From assembly GCA_016928415.1 (NCBI GenBank), contig JAFGKU010000162.1:1-58161 (forward strand): a stretch of 58,161 bases of DNA, read 5' to 3'. The stretch is from Spirochaetales bacterium (GTDB lineage Bacteria > Spirochaetota > Spirochaetia > SZUA-6 > JAFGRV01). Both the position numbers and the translations under genes were made by a program. Below the pieces are notes generated by a model. That model made no database searches. It was not told the DNA's origin and saw nothing but the letters and a program-made list of their open reading frames with translations. Below are positions 45,598 to 54,818 of the stretch, in pieces; within the stretch, counting starts at the first letter, position 1, and every line of letters begins with the position of its first letter.

Positions 45598-45744
45598 ATG
45601 GATTCATTTACCTTCGGCGTAACCATGTTTATAGTGGGAATGGGCGGAACGCTGTTAAGCCTGTTTTTCTTAAGCCTCATCATGGGCCTGATCAAAATCA
45701 TCTTTCCCTACAGGGAATCTAAGGAGAAGGGAGGGAAAGCATGA
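45598..45744 (+). CDS. Sodium-pump decarboxylase gamma-like small subunit
   Basis: 48 residues: a short N-terminus (MDSFTFGVTM), one membrane helix (about 8-30, with VGMGGTLLSLFFLSLIMG) and a short basic tail (RESKEKGGKA). This is the pattern of OadG-type subunits that stabilise the decarboxylase complex, though it lacks the His-rich zinc tail of Klebsiella OadG. GGGAGG lies six bases before the ATG. Its stop TGA overlaps the ATG of the beta subunit gene (ATGA), so translation is coupled. It is too short for ordinary ORF cut-offs; context makes it convincing. Confidence 0.85.
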   Translation: MDSFTFGVTMFIVGMGGTLLSLFFLSLIMGLIKIIFPYRESKEKGGKA

Positions 45745-46898
45745 TCGAGGCCATTCTCTCCGCATTAAAAACGTTTATTTCGGGATTCGCCGCGTTGACG
45801 ATTCCCAATATCGTATTGATAGGTGTCGGGTGCCTCCTCATCTTTCTTGCCATTAAAAAGGGGTATGAACCATTGCTGCTTCTTCCCATCGGGTTCGGCG
45901 CCCTGTTGGCGAATCTCCCACTGACCGGATTGACATCGGAAGGCGGGCTTCTTTATTTCTTTTATCAAACCGGCATTGTTACCGAAATTTTCCCCTGCTT
46001 GATTTTCATCGGGATCGGCGCCATGACGGACTTCGGTCCGCTGCTTGCCAATCCAAAAATCCTTCTTCTGGGAGCCGCGGGCCAGTGTGGAATCTTCCTG
46101 ACACTCGGCATTGCGCTCGCCATTGCATCCCTCCCGTTCATTAATTTCAGCCAACTGGATTCCGTCGCCGTCAGTATTATCGGGGCCTGTGACGGCCCCA
46201 CTTCGATTTTTGTGGCCTCAAAATACGCGCCCAAAATGTTAGGTGCCGTTTCCGTGGCAGCCTATTCCTACATGGCATTGGTGCCTCTCATCCAGCCTCC
46301 GATCATGCGCGCGCTGACGACAAGGAAGGAACGTGTTATTAAAATGGAATATCCCGAGAAAACCGTTTCCAAATCGGCAAAGATTCTGTTTCCAATCATT
46401 GTGACAATCGTCACCTGCCTGATAGCCCCGATGGGAGCACCGCTTATGGGAATGATCATGCTGGGAAATCTCCTGAAGGAATCCGGGGTCGTGGACAGGC
46501 TGACAAAATCCGCGGAAAACGAGATTACAAATGTAGTGACACTGTTACTGGGCATCACTATCGGTTCAACGATGAAGGGAGAAAACTTTTTTCAGGTCCG
46601 GACAGCTATCGTTTTTGTCCTAGGCTTCATTGCCATCTGCCTGGACACGGTTGTCGGCGTGCTGTTCGGAAAGCTGATGTGCCACCTGTCAAAACGTAAA
46701 ATCAATCCCCTGATAGGCGCGGCCGGCATTTCGGCCTACCCCATGGCCGCCCGCGTCGTGCAGAACGAGGGGCGCAAATACGACACGAACAACTGGCTCC
46801 TGATGCATTCCATGGGCGCCAACACGGGCGGTCAAATCGGCTCCATCATGGCCGCCGCCATCATGATCTCCGTAATCCAGGGGCTGGGTATCGTATAA
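45741..46898 (+). CDS. Sodium-translocating decarboxylase beta subunit (OadB/GcdB/MmdB family)
   Basis: 385 residues with about nine membrane helices. The two conserved sodium-binding regions are present: GACDGPTSIFVASKYAP (148-164, Asp151) and NPLIGAAGISAYPMAARVVQ (about 327-346). The beta subunit drives decarboxylation of carboxybiotin and exports sodium ions. The alpha (carboxyltransferase) and biotin-carrier subunits are not in the window, so the substrate (oxaloacetate, methylmalonyl-CoA or glutaconyl-CoA) is unknown. It is coupled to the small gamma gene upstream. Confidence 0.93.
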   Translation: MIEAILSALKTFISGFAALTIPNIVLIGVGCLLIFLAIKKGYEPLLLLPIGFGALLANLPLTGLTSEGGLLYFFYQTGIVTEIFPCLIFIGIGAMTDFGPLLANPKILLLGAAGQCGIFLTLGIALAIASLPFINFSQLDSVAVSIIGACDGPTSIFVASKYAPKMLGAVSVAAYSYMALVPLIQPPIMRALTTRKERVIKMEYPEKTVSKSAKILFPIIVTIVTCLIAPMGAPLMGMIMLGNLLKESGVVDRLTKSAENEITNVVTLLLGITIGSTMKGENFFQVRTAIVFVLGFIAICLDTVVGVLFGKLMCHLSKRKINPLIGAAGISAYPMAARVVQNEGRKYDTNNWLLMHSMGANTGGQIGSIMAAAIMISVIQGLGIV

Positions 46899-46916
46899 CG
46901 GGTAAAATACTGCCGT

Positions 46917-48296
46917 TTAGCAGGGACAGTCATAGTACGGGATGTTGAGTTCGGCATCTATCGTCTGGCTGGCAAGGGAATACACACATCCGTAGTATCC
47001 GTAAAAAAGGAATTCCGCCCTGCCGTCATGGTCAAGGTCGAAAACGGAAAGGGGAACAGGGTTGACATTGGACAAAACCGCGGAAAGCAGGTACTTGTCT
47101 TCTTCACCTTTCTGCCATATCACATTGATATCGGCGAAGACGTCCGCGCCGCACGGGTTCCCTTCCTGGAAAGAGGCCAGGTACCATGGCCGCTCCTCCC
47201 TGTAACCGTAGGCCCTTACCGTGAATTCAGTACTGAAATATTCCTTCTCCTCATCCGGCAGGTTGTTATACGCCGAGTAAAAATCTTTATACTCTCCCAG
47301 GTTTTTGCCCTCGCGGTTCAGCGCGTCCTTCGCCGCTCCCGGCGGAACGGACGAATAAAAATACGGCGGCTCCAGGGAAGCCGGATGGGCCCAGATGCCC
47401 TTGAAGGCATCCGAATCAAGTTTTCCCACAAGCAGCGTGCCTCCCGGCGCTGCCGACCCTTCCTCCCAGATGCGCTGGGCCCTCTCATCCTCTGTCACGC
47501 CTTCCTGTTCCCAGTACGTCAGCGTTCCGAAATGGGGAATAAAGCCGGTGTACACGTAGAACTCATAGACCGAAGCCTTTTGTGAGTTGTTATTCTTGTC
47601 GTAGACCATGAATTCGGTTTTGAGTTCCGATCGGACGGAATCCGGCAGAGACTTACGATTCACCCGTCGTACAGCGGCCCAGATGCCGTTGCCGCCTGCT
47701 TCCTCCGGTTCTCCGGAAGCCCAGCCGGGATCGGCGCGCTGGCCGAGAACGACCAGGTTGTCCGACAGGATAAAATAGACAGCATACTTGAGAACATCGG
47801 CTGTGCTTTTAAACGTTTCCTTCCGGGTACTGATTATGGTGGACTGCAGCATTTCTTCTTTTACAATGTACAACCTGTTTTCCCTGTATTTCATGATGAT
47901 GATTTTTGGACCCTGGTCCTCGTATGTTCCCGATTCCCAGGTCTGCCTGAATTTTGCCAGGATAAGTTCCTTTTCTTTTTCAAGGGCAAGGTCCTCCATC
48001 GTAACCGTCATCCGGCGGGCGAACATTTTCTTCCTGTCCTTGAGCCAGTTATCATGCTTATACGCCCAGGTGCTTGTTCCGGAGCGCTTGATGCCGGTGA
48101 ATTCCCCGTCATATACGGATGAATAAAGCGAAAAATCTCCCCTGTTCTGGGAAGAAAGCCAGAGGTCAAGAAGCGATTGCGCTTCCGCCTTCCATTCCAC
48201 CGGTTCTCCCGGTTGTCCGGGCGGACTGGTCTGGTCCTTTTTATCACAGGAAAACAGGAGAATCGCAACCGCGAACAATAACAGGTAACGTTTCAT
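46917..48296 (-). CDS. Lipoprotein with an N-terminal NTF2-like domain
   Basis: 459 residues. Signal peptide with lipobox LLFSC (Cys17), then a Pro/Gly linker. Residues ~35-160 (AQSLLDLWLSSQNRGDFSLYSSVY, STWAYKHDNWLKDRKKMF, KFRQTWESGTYEDQG, IIMKYRENRLYIVKEEML) match the SnoaL/NTF2-like domain found in L,D-transpeptidase-associated (Cds6-like) proteins. The remaining ~300 residues have no recognised fold; near the end lies DLDHDGRAEFLFYGYYGC, a VCBS/FG-GAP-like calcium loop. It is convergent with the OadB-like gene. The role in the envelope is inferred. Confidence 0.7.
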   Translation of the reverse strand: MKRYLLLFAVAILLFSCDKKDQTSPPGQPGEPVEWKAEAQSLLDLWLSSQNRGDFSLYSSVYDGEFTGIKRSGTSTWAYKHDNWLKDRKKMFARRMTVTMEDLALEKEKELILAKFRQTWESGTYEDQGPKIIIMKYRENRLYIVKEEMLQSTIISTRKETFKSTADVLKYAVYFILSDNLVVLGQRADPGWASGEPEEAGGNGIWAAVRRVNRKSLPDSVRSELKTEFMVYDKNNNSQKASVYEFYVYTGFIPHFGTLTYWEQEGVTEDERAQRIWEEGSAAPGGTLLVGKLDSDAFKGIWAHPASLEPPYFYSSVPPGAAKDALNREGKNLGEYKDFYSAYNNLPDEEKEYFSTEFTVRAYGYREERPWYLASFQEGNPCGADVFADINVIWQKGEEDKYLLSAVLSNVNPVPLSVFDLDHDGRAEFLFYGYYGCVYSLASQTIDAELNIPYYDCPC

Positions 48297-48397
48297 GAAC
48301 GACCATCCTTTGGTTAATCAGGATATAGATATAATTTAAGTCAAATACCGTGTTAAATCAATCCCGTTTGCCCGGGTTGATATGACAACTGCCGCAT

Positions 48398-48426
48398 TTG
48401 ACTTATTTTCCACTTTTTTCTATTCT
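48398..48426 (+). promoter_or_regulatory. Sigma-70 promoter of the ferritin-like gene
   Basis: TTGACT (48398-48403), a 17-base spacer and TATTCT (48421-48426), about 23 bases before ATG 48449. Confidence 0.75.
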
Positions 48427-48448
48427 TGATATACAGAAGGTAACAACG

Positions 48449-48928
48449 ATGGAAACGGAAGACAGAATATTAAATTTGCTGGATGAGGCAATACGACTGG
48501 AGATGTCCGTCTCCGACCTGTATTTTCTTTACAGTGAAATTTTCGCGGAAGACAAGAAATTCTGGTGGCAGCTTTGTATCGAGGAAAAAAACCATGCTTC
48601 CCTCTTAAGGTCCGTGATGGAAACCAGAGACACGCTGTTTTCAACCAATATATTTCCCGAACAGATGATTTACGATAACCTCGATGCGATGAAAACCGCC
48701 ATCAAGGAAATCAAGGAAAAAATAAAACAATTCGGGAACACACCACCCTCCCGTGACGGGGCGTTCCAATACGCATTGAAACTGGAGCAGTCAGCCGGTG
48801 AATTGCATTACCAGAAATTCATGACAAAAAAAAGCGATTCCAGGATAGTCGCCATATTCCAGAAACTGAATGACGGTGATATTGACCACGCACAGCGTAT
48901 CCATGCGCAATGGAAAAAAAATACGTAG
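48449..48928 (+). CDS. Ferritin-like (rubrerythrin-like) diiron-fold protein
   Basis: 159 residues from ATG 48449 (AAGG upstream; the frame extends further but across the promoter). It is a four-helix bundle: helix A LLDEAIRLEMSVSDLYFLY, helix B LCIEEKNHASLLR with ExxH, helix C ALKLEQSAGELHYQKF, helix D GDIDHAQRIHAQW, where DxxH replaces the usual ExxH. It may bind iron or manganese and react with peroxide; no rubredoxin domain is present. Monocistronic. Confidence 0.72.
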   Translation: METEDRILNLLDEAIRLEMSVSDLYFLYSEIFAEDKKFWWQLCIEEKNHASLLRSVMETRDTLFSTNIFPEQMIYDNLDAMKTAIKEIKEKIKQFGNTPPSRDGAFQYALKLEQSAGELHYQKFMTKKSDSRIVAIFQKLNDGDIDHAQRIHAQWKKNT

Positions 48929-49008
48929 AGACGGGTATGCAATAATCAGCTGTATAGCGGTGTTACATCCCGGCGACGATATACCCACCGACCAATACGG
49001 ATACCGCC

Positions 49009-49037
49009 TTGAAACTTTTTAAAGGAAAACATATACT
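49009..49037 (+). promoter_or_regulatory. Sigma-70 promoter of the small lipoprotein gene
   Basis: TTGAAA (49009-49014), a 17-base spacer and TATACT (49032-49037), about 25 bases before ATG 49062. Confidence 0.8.
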
Positions 49038-49061
49038 GGAAACCATTGGAGGTCGAAAGTC

Positions 49062-49643
49062 ATGACTCTTAAGATGAAAACATGCTTCGCATTTTTAATT
49101 TTCGCATTACTTCTTGTCAATTCCTGTTCCGAACCCCCTACGGGTTTTACAGGAGACTGGGCCTTGATGAGCGTCAATAACAAGTACGGAGGACGCGCCG
49201 TCATTTCCGAACCCAATGACAACGTGTATGAAATCAAGTTAAGCGGATTCAAGACGTCCCAGGGGGGAATCCTGGTTGGTGATACCATTGAAATGACGGT
49301 CAAGGAAGTAAAATACAAATTCTATTTCGAGGACGGAACCCTCATGTTTCAATCTGAAACCGACAAATTTGTCGGGGAAAGAATATTGCCCGGAGACTGG
49401 TTTGATAAATTTCTCGGCACATGGGGCGAAGTAGGCAATGAACAGGCAACGGTAACCATTGTAACAACGGAAAAACACAATTATTTCGTCATTCCAATGA
49501 ACTCCTCCAAGATATTCAAGGGTACATTGAACGGAGAAACACTGGAAGTGGACAATGGCGAGGAAATTTTCAGGATCACGGTTGATAATAATATCATGTC
49601 AGTAACCACAAAAGAACAAGTCGTCAAGTTCAAGAAATTATAG
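49062..49643 (+). CDS. Two-lobed lipocalin-like lipoprotein, function unknown
   Basis: 193 residues. The signal peptide ends LVNSC (Cys22), a lipobox. The mature protein is nearly all beta-strand and appears as two similar halves: TGFTGDWALMSV... FVGERI and DKFLGTWGEVGNE... VKFKKL, both starting with a G-x-W strand like small lipocalin or THAP4-type beta-barrels. No ligand motif is seen. GGAGG lies 9 bases before the ATG. topB starts 39 bases after the stop. Confidence 0.65.
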   Translation: MTLKMKTCFAFLIFALLLVNSCSEPPTGFTGDWALMSVNNKYGGRAVISEPNDNVYEIKLSGFKTSQGGILVGDTIEMTVKEVKYKFYFEDGTLMFQSETDKFVGERILPGDWFDKFLGTWGEVGNEQATVTIVTTEKHNYFVIPMNSSKIFKGTLNGETLEVDNGEEIFRITVDNNIMSVTTKEQVVKFKKL

Positions 49644-49681
49644 CAGGGGATGGAGAGTTAATTTGATTCGGGATAAATGTC

Positions 49682-51877
49682 GTGGGTAAAACCATAGTCC
49701 TGGCGGAAAAACCGTCCGTTGCCAGGGATTTAGCCAGGGTTTTAGGCTGCAGTAAAAAAGGAGAGTCCTTCCTGGAAGGCAGTCAATACGTGATTGTCTG
49801 GGGTTTGGGCCACCTGGTGGAACTGGCAACGCCGGACCATTATGACAAGAAATACGAAAAATGGGCTTTGCTCACCCTGCCCATGCTTCCAGAAAAACTG
49901 GAAACAGTAGTCATTAAAAAAACAGGTAAGCATTTCTACAGGACAAAAAGCGTTATCCAACGCCAGGACATAGGGGAAATGATTATAGCCACGGACGCCG
50001 GACGCGAAGGGGAACTGGTGGCGCGGTGGATTCTGGAAAAAGCGGGCTGGAAAAAACCGTTTAAAAGGCTCTGGATTTCCTCGCAGACAGACAGGGCCAT
50101 ACGCGATGGTTTCGCCCGGCTGCGTCCCGGTTCCGAATATGACAACCTGTATCAATCCGCCAAATGCCGGGCCGAGTCGGACTGGCTCGTCGGGCTGAAC
50201 GCGACCAGGGCAATGACATGTAAATTTTCGGCGCAGCTTTCGGCCGGAAGGGTACAGACCCCCACCCTCGCCCTCGTTGTTCAGAGGGAAAAGGAGATCC
50301 GTTCGTTCGTGCCGAAGGATTACTGGATGATCGAGGCGAAGACGGGAGGGTTCACCCTGCGCTGGATCGATAAAAAAACATCCCAGACAAGAATTTTCAA
50401 CAGGGAAAGGGCGGAGGCCATCCTGGACAAAATAAAGGGGAAGCCCGCTTTAGTTACGGAAATAAAAAAGGAAGCGAAAAAAGAACCGCATCCCCTTGCG
50501 TATGACCTGACCGAACTGCAGCGCGACGCAAACAAGCGGTACGGTTATTCGGCCAAGAAAACCCTTTCCATCATGCAGCGTCTCTACGAACGGCACAAGC
50601 TCGTTACCTACCCGCGCACGGATTCACGCCACATAACAGAGGATATAGTCCCCACTCTGAAGGATCGTCTCCAGGGCATGGCCATCAACCTGTACTCGCC
50701 TTATGTCAATGAAATCCTCAAGAAGGGCATTAATGTCACAAAACGGTTTGTCGACGGGACCAAAGTCTCGGACCACCACGCCATCATCCCCACGGAACAG
50801 GACCTGAACATGGATGACCTGGCCTCCGAGGAAAAAAACGTATACGACCTGATAGCGAAACGTTTCCTCAGCGTTTTCTACCCTCCCTTTGAATACGACA
50901 GGACACAGGTAAAGGCAACTATTACCGATGAATTGTTTACCGCCAATGGGAAACGGGTGAAACACAGGGGATGGAAGGCGGTATACGGCAATACTGCCGA
51001 TCAGGATACCGAAGAAGAGGATGAAGAAGAATCAAAGGACCAGCATCTCCCGGAACTCAGGGAGGGGCAGTCCCTGAAAATAACAAACACCTCCCTGGTA
51101 AACAACAAAACCAAACCGCCGGCCCGTTATACGGAAGCAACGTTGCTTTCCGCTATGGAGCATGCGGGTAAGTTCATTGATGACAAGGCGCTCCGCGATG
51201 CGATGGCCAAAACATCCGGCTTGGGCACACCGGCAACCCGTGCCGAGATAATCGAAAAACTGTTCGATACTTTTTACATGGAGCGCAGGGACAAACAAAT
51301 CGTACCCACTTCCAAGGGCATCCAGCTCATTTCACTGGTACCCGAAGATTTAAAATCCCCGGAATTAACGGCCAGGTGGGAACAGAAACTCCAGAAAATC
51401 AGCAGCGGGAGCCTGGACCCGAAAGGATTTATCCGTGAAATGCGGAAGTACGCCGCCTCCCTGGTGGAAATAATCAAGACGAGTAAAAGTGAATATCACC
51501 ATGACAATATTACACGGGACGAATGCCCGCAATGCGGCAAAAATCTGCTTGCCGTTTCCGGCAAGAGGGGCAAGATGCTCGTCTGCCCGGACAGGGACTG
51601 CGGTTACAGGAAGAACATATCGATGAACACCAACGCCCGCTGCCCGGTATGCCATAAAAAAATGGAAATGACCGGGGAAGGCGATAAGAAATCATTCCGC
51701 TGCTCGTGCGGTCACCGGGAAAGCCTGAAGGACTTTCAAAACCGCAAAGGCGAAAAGGTGAACAAGCGGGAAGTCAACCGGTTCCTGAAAAACCAGGATG
51801 AGGATGAGGGAACAAACTATACCCTGGCGGATGCCCTTTCCAAATGGAAAGACAAAAAAAAGAGGAAAAATAAATAA
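49682..51877 (+). CDS. topB: DNA topoisomerase III (type IA)
   Basis: 731 residues, starting at GTG 49682. The Toprim domain opens with KTIVLAEKPSVARDLARVLG and has TDAGREGELVAR (from 104). The catalytic tyrosine is Y310 in LVTYPRTDSRHIT. The C-terminus has a zinc-ribbon pair (CPQCGKN ... CPDRDCGY; CPVCHKK ... CSCGH, about 617-683) and a basic tail (KWKDKKKRKNK). It relaxes and decatenates DNA by single-strand passage. An acidic insertion lies near 443-455 (DTEEEDEEE). Confidence 0.96.
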   Translation: MGKTIVLAEKPSVARDLARVLGCSKKGESFLEGSQYVIVWGLGHLVELATPDHYDKKYEKWALLTLPMLPEKLETVVIKKTGKHFYRTKSVIQRQDIGEMIIATDAGREGELVARWILEKAGWKKPFKRLWISSQTDRAIRDGFARLRPGSEYDNLYQSAKCRAESDWLVGLNATRAMTCKFSAQLSAGRVQTPTLALVVQREKEIRSFVPKDYWMIEAKTGGFTLRWIDKKTSQTRIFNRERAEAILDKIKGKPALVTEIKKEAKKEPHPLAYDLTELQRDANKRYGYSAKKTLSIMQRLYERHKLVTYPRTDSRHITEDIVPTLKDRLQGMAINLYSPYVNEILKKGINVTKRFVDGTKVSDHHAIIPTEQDLNMDDLASEEKNVYDLIAKRFLSVFYPPFEYDRTQVKATITDELFTANGKRVKHRGWKAVYGNTADQDTEEEDEEESKDQHLPELREGQSLKITNTSLVNNKTKPPARYTEATLLSAMEHAGKFIDDKALRDAMAKTSGLGTPATRAEIIEKLFDTFYMERRDKQIVPTSKGIQLISLVPEDLKSPELTARWEQKLQKISSGSLDPKGFIREMRKYAASLVEIIKTSKSEYHHDNITRDECPQCGKNLLAVSGKRGKMLVCPDRDCGYRKNISMNTNARCPVCHKKMEMTGEGDKKSFRCSCGHRESLKDFQNRKGEKVNKREVNRFLKNQDEDEGTNYTLADALSKWKDKKKRKNK

Positions 51878-51886
51878 TCCACCTGC

Positions 51887-51923
51887 TATGAAATTTTCAT
51901 GACGGGCCCATGAAAATATCATA
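51887..51923. promoter_or_regulatory. Inverted repeat, possible sigma-54 enhancer site
   Basis: TATGAAATTTTCATG (51887-51901) and CATGAAAATATCATA (51909-51923) are complementary except at one position, around a 7-base centre. It lies right after topB and about 150-185 bases upstream of the sigma-54 promoter, the normal distance for an enhancer. It has no terminator T-run. Confidence 0.6.
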
Positions 51924-52072
51924 ACACGTATCTCCTTGCATTATAAATAATTATAATTTTTTTATCCCTTCCCTGTCTATTGATCATTCATTTATTATTC
52001 CAAATCGATAATTCATTATTTTTTATTAAAAAATAACTCCTTATAATACAAAGAATTAACAAGTGTATTATC

Positions 52073-52088
52073 TGGCACGGTACTTGCA
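52073..52088 (+). promoter_or_regulatory. Sigma-54 promoter (-24/-12)
   Basis: TGGCACG (52073-52079), four bases and TTGCA (52084-52088) match the sigma-54 consensus at every conserved position, with the -24 GG and -12 GC exactly 10 bases apart. Transcription would start near 52099, about 74 bases before the lipoprotein ATG at 52173. Confidence 0.92.
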
Positions 52089-52172
52089 ATACCTGTTACG
52101 TGTAAAGAGAAATAAAAATCCGATACCATTCGGAATTTAAAATTTTATTTCAAAAGAATAAGGAGTTATATT

Positions 52173-54191
52173 ATGAAAAGGTTTTTAGTTTTATTGGTAC
52201 TGGGGGTATTGATCGTATCATGCCAGAATCCCATGACATCAGGCGGCGGAACGGATCCTGTGGAGGAAGTGCCTATTGATGATGGTGTTTTACCTGATTC
52301 AAAATGCTACACAATGTCACCTATAGATTCGGCAATGCTTCTTAACGCCGACGCCATCATCGACGAACTGGTGGCAAACGAATACAGCGAGATTGCAGAC
52401 TACGTGGATAACAATATCGCAAATACCATCGGTATCTCTTTTAAAGCGATGGTGCGGGAGGTTCTGTTTCCCGAAATCGTCCCCGACACGGATACCATAG
52501 ATCACAACTTTATTAAAAATTATCTGAAGCTGTATAAGGTCATGAAAGTCGGGGATATCATTTGTGATGAAAATTCCGATTCAAGCAGAATAGATGAAAT
52601 GGTCAAAGAATTGAAAAAAAAAGGCAAAACAATACAGGTACCGATAGACAATTTTGTGAACGCCACCGAGCAATTCTTTGAGTTTAAGGAAGCGGTGGCC
52701 GATTTCCTTAATCCCAACAGCCTGGAAATGCAGAAACAATATCAAAAATATGAAACGCTTTTCAAAGTAGCCGGTATTAGTAATGTGGCAAATGTCTATC
52801 TTTTTTTCGACAAGATAGAACCACTTTGCGACATATTAAAATCATTCACATCTTTTTTAGGCCCTGTCAGCGGATTTATAAGCTGGGGTTTTGGTATACT
52901 AGACTTAATCAATCCTCAAAAACCGGGATTAAGCCAGGAATTGAAAGATCGGTTTGATAAAATAGACCAGACATTGCTCGATATCCAAAGTCAAATCAAA
53001 GGCCTGGAAGAAAAAATCGATACCTATCGGCTGGACGACTTAAAAGACGAGTTTAACGGAACGATCCTCGCCCTGTGCAACTGGGCCAGTGTGTATACAG
53101 ATGTGTTAGACGGTCATGATGATGTGGGAGATGTAAATGAAACTATATTGCAGTTGACAAATCTCATAACTGAATTTTACAGGTCGGCTGTTCAATTTTA
53201 CGAAATGGATGCCGACGATTCAAATACACTGGCAAACAAAATTTTGACGGATCCTACCAAGATCAGCCTTAGAAGTATTGTTAAAGTTAACGCGGTGGGA
53301 AAGCTGGACGGATCCTCTTTTACGTATCACGACGGAATTTTTAAACATAACTGGTTATATGATATTGAACTGGAAAATCCCTTGAAGTCGCTTCCTACAT
53401 CACCGGAGGTATTACGCTACCTGGCTAATTATATTAATATGCTTTACAAGGCGACAATTGCTTTCAACAAGAACCTCCCGCCTGATGAAATACGGCACAA
53501 GCTCAGTGAACAGGCAAAACTGCTTCTTTCGGAGAACCTTGCTCCCCACATTATTCCCGGTCTTAGAAACTTATTGATTAACAAATTCTCAGAGAATCGC
53601 GGAAAATTCATGACGATGATGGAGGAAAACGGTCTTGCCGAGGAATGGCAGATCAAATATCAAAATTCCGGATTTGTACTTGAAAACAGGGCATTCATTA
53701 ATTCGCTTCCCACATTCGTTTCCGACTTTAAAGTATCCAGTTATTCTCCATCAACAATGTACGACTATGCCACAATCCAGTTCTATGTACCCCGTAAGGT
53801 GAAAATCGATGGTAAAGACTTTTATAAAGCGAACGGCTTAAGATCTTACGATATTACTGTGGCCGACCATTCTGGTGCACAATCCGTAGTCATGAACTTC
53901 GGAGGCGCTCCCCTTGATACCCCTATCGCCTATCCATACTATGGTGACTCCCTCATGGCAACCTCACTCTCCAAATCAAGCCGTATTGAATTCTCAAACA
54001 GTGTCGTAGACGAAATAAGCGAGGAAGAGGATGAGATGTATATCAGTTCGGGTTCACCTGAAACAACTGAGCCGTACTTACAGTTAAGGGAACTTTTATA
54101 CACGGTCGATATGCAGCTGAATTATCCCGTGGTAAGTTACGCGGCCTCACTGGCTGCCATGGAAGTTCTTGCAAGAAGCCTCGCTCTGTAA
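52173..54191 (+). CDS. Large lipoprotein with a pore-former-like helical core, family unknown
   Basis: 672 residues. Lipobox LIVSC (Cys17), then a Gly/Pro-rich linker. Residues ~205-247 are hydrophobic and Gly-rich (FTSFLGPVSGFISWGFGILDLI), followed by an amphipathic heptad helix at ~251-284 (FDKIDQTLLDIQSQIKGLEE) and more helices to ~350. This order recalls alpha-helical toxin domains such as the N-terminal domain of delta-endotoxins or ClyA relatives, but no homology can be claimed. The last ~150 residues (FKVSSYSPSTMYDYATIQFYVP) are beta-rich. By eye the gene is AT-richer than its neighbours. AAGGAG precedes the ATG. Expression depends on a sigma-54 promoter, and a sigma-54 activator gene lies nearby. 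Confidence 0.75.
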   Translation: MKRFLVLLVLGVLIVSCQNPMTSGGGTDPVEEVPIDDGVLPDSKCYTMSPIDSAMLLNADAIIDELVANEYSEIADYVDNNIANTIGISFKAMVREVLFPEIVPDTDTIDHNFIKNYLKLYKVMKVGDIICDENSDSSRIDEMVKELKKKGKTIQVPIDNFVNATEQFFEFKEAVADFLNPNSLEMQKQYQKYETLFKVAGISNVANVYLFFDKIEPLCDILKSFTSFLGPVSGFISWGFGILDLINPQKPGLSQELKDRFDKIDQTLLDIQSQIKGLEEKIDTYRLDDLKDEFNGTILALCNWASVYTDVLDGHDDVGDVNETILQLTNLITEFYRSAVQFYEMDADDSNTLANKILTDPTKISLRSIVKVNAVGKLDGSSFTYHDGIFKHNWLYDIELENPLKSLPTSPEVLRYLANYINMLYKATIAFNKNLPPDEIRHKLSEQAKLLLSENLAPHIIPGLRNLLINKFSENRGKFMTMMEENGLAEEWQIKYQNSGFVLENRAFINSLPTFVSDFKVSSYSPSTMYDYATIQFYVPRKVKIDGKDFYKANGLRSYDITVADHSGAQSVVMNFGGAPLDTPIAYPYYGDSLMATSLSKSSRIEFSNSVVDEISEEEDEMYISSGSPETTEPYLQLRELLYTVDMQLNYPVVSYAASLAAMEVLARSLAL

Positions 54192-54210
54192 GATAACTCC
54201 CTATATTCAG

Positions 54211-54247
54211 GGGCTGTCTATATATGAAATGGGCAGCCCTTTTTTTA
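54211..54247 (+). terminator. Rho-independent terminator of the sigma-54-driven lipoprotein gene
   Basis: GGGCTG (54211-54216) pairs with CAGCCC (54234-54239), followed by seven T. It also faces the convergent thioredoxin gene. Confidence 0.85.
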
Positions 54248-54333
54248 TTTTCACTGACATACAGGAAATGTTTAAAACCCCCCGCAGCAGGCATTCACCC
54301 GCTGCGCTGGGATTCCCTTCTAACAGGTCAATA

Positions 54334-54660
54334 TTATATAGCGTCCTCTATGGCCTTGTTTAAAACAGCATCATTCTGAACCCCCACAAAGCGCTTCACT
54401 TCCTTGCCGTCCTTGAACAGGATGAGCGTGGGGATGCTGATGATTCCGTACTCGGAAGCCACTTCCATGTTTTCATCAACATTTACCTTTCCTATCAAGG
54501 CTTTTGATCCGACAGCCTGGTGCACTTTTTCAAGAATGGGTGTCTGCATCCTGCAGGGTATGCACCATTCTGCCCAGAAATCAATAAGGGAAACCCCGGA
54601 TTTTATTGATTCCGAAAAATCAGAATCTGTTAAATGTTTGGTATTCGTCGTTTCTGTCAT
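54334..54660 (-). CDS. Thioredoxin with a WCIPC active site
   Basis: 108 residues from ATG 54660 (AGGAGG seven bases upstream; the longer frame lacks a ribosome site). The fold signatures are present: LIDFWAEWCIPCR (active site C31-x-x-C34), KVNVDENMEVASEYGIISIPTLILFKDGKEV with the cis-Pro (IPT) and a final GVQNDAVLNKAIE. The dipeptide between the cysteines is Ile-Pro instead of the Gly-Pro of classical TrxA, which should alter the redox potential. It lies alone between the lipoprotein and the activator gene. Confidence 0.93.
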   Translation of the reverse strand: MTETTNTKHLTDSDFSESIKSGVSLIDFWAEWCIPCRMQTPILEKVHQAVGSKALIGKVNVDENMEVASEYGIISIPTLILFKDGKEVKRFVGVQNDAVLNKAIEDAI

Positions 54661-54818
54661 TTCAGACCTCCTGACAATATAAATGCAATTTTCATGCCAA
54701 AAAAAACAGGTTCCCCATTTAAAAATTCGCATAATAATTCCCTATATTAAAAGAAATTAGAATTTAACAGTTTAAATAGGGGGTTTTGACATCTTGAATT
54801 TATTTTCCATTTTGAATA

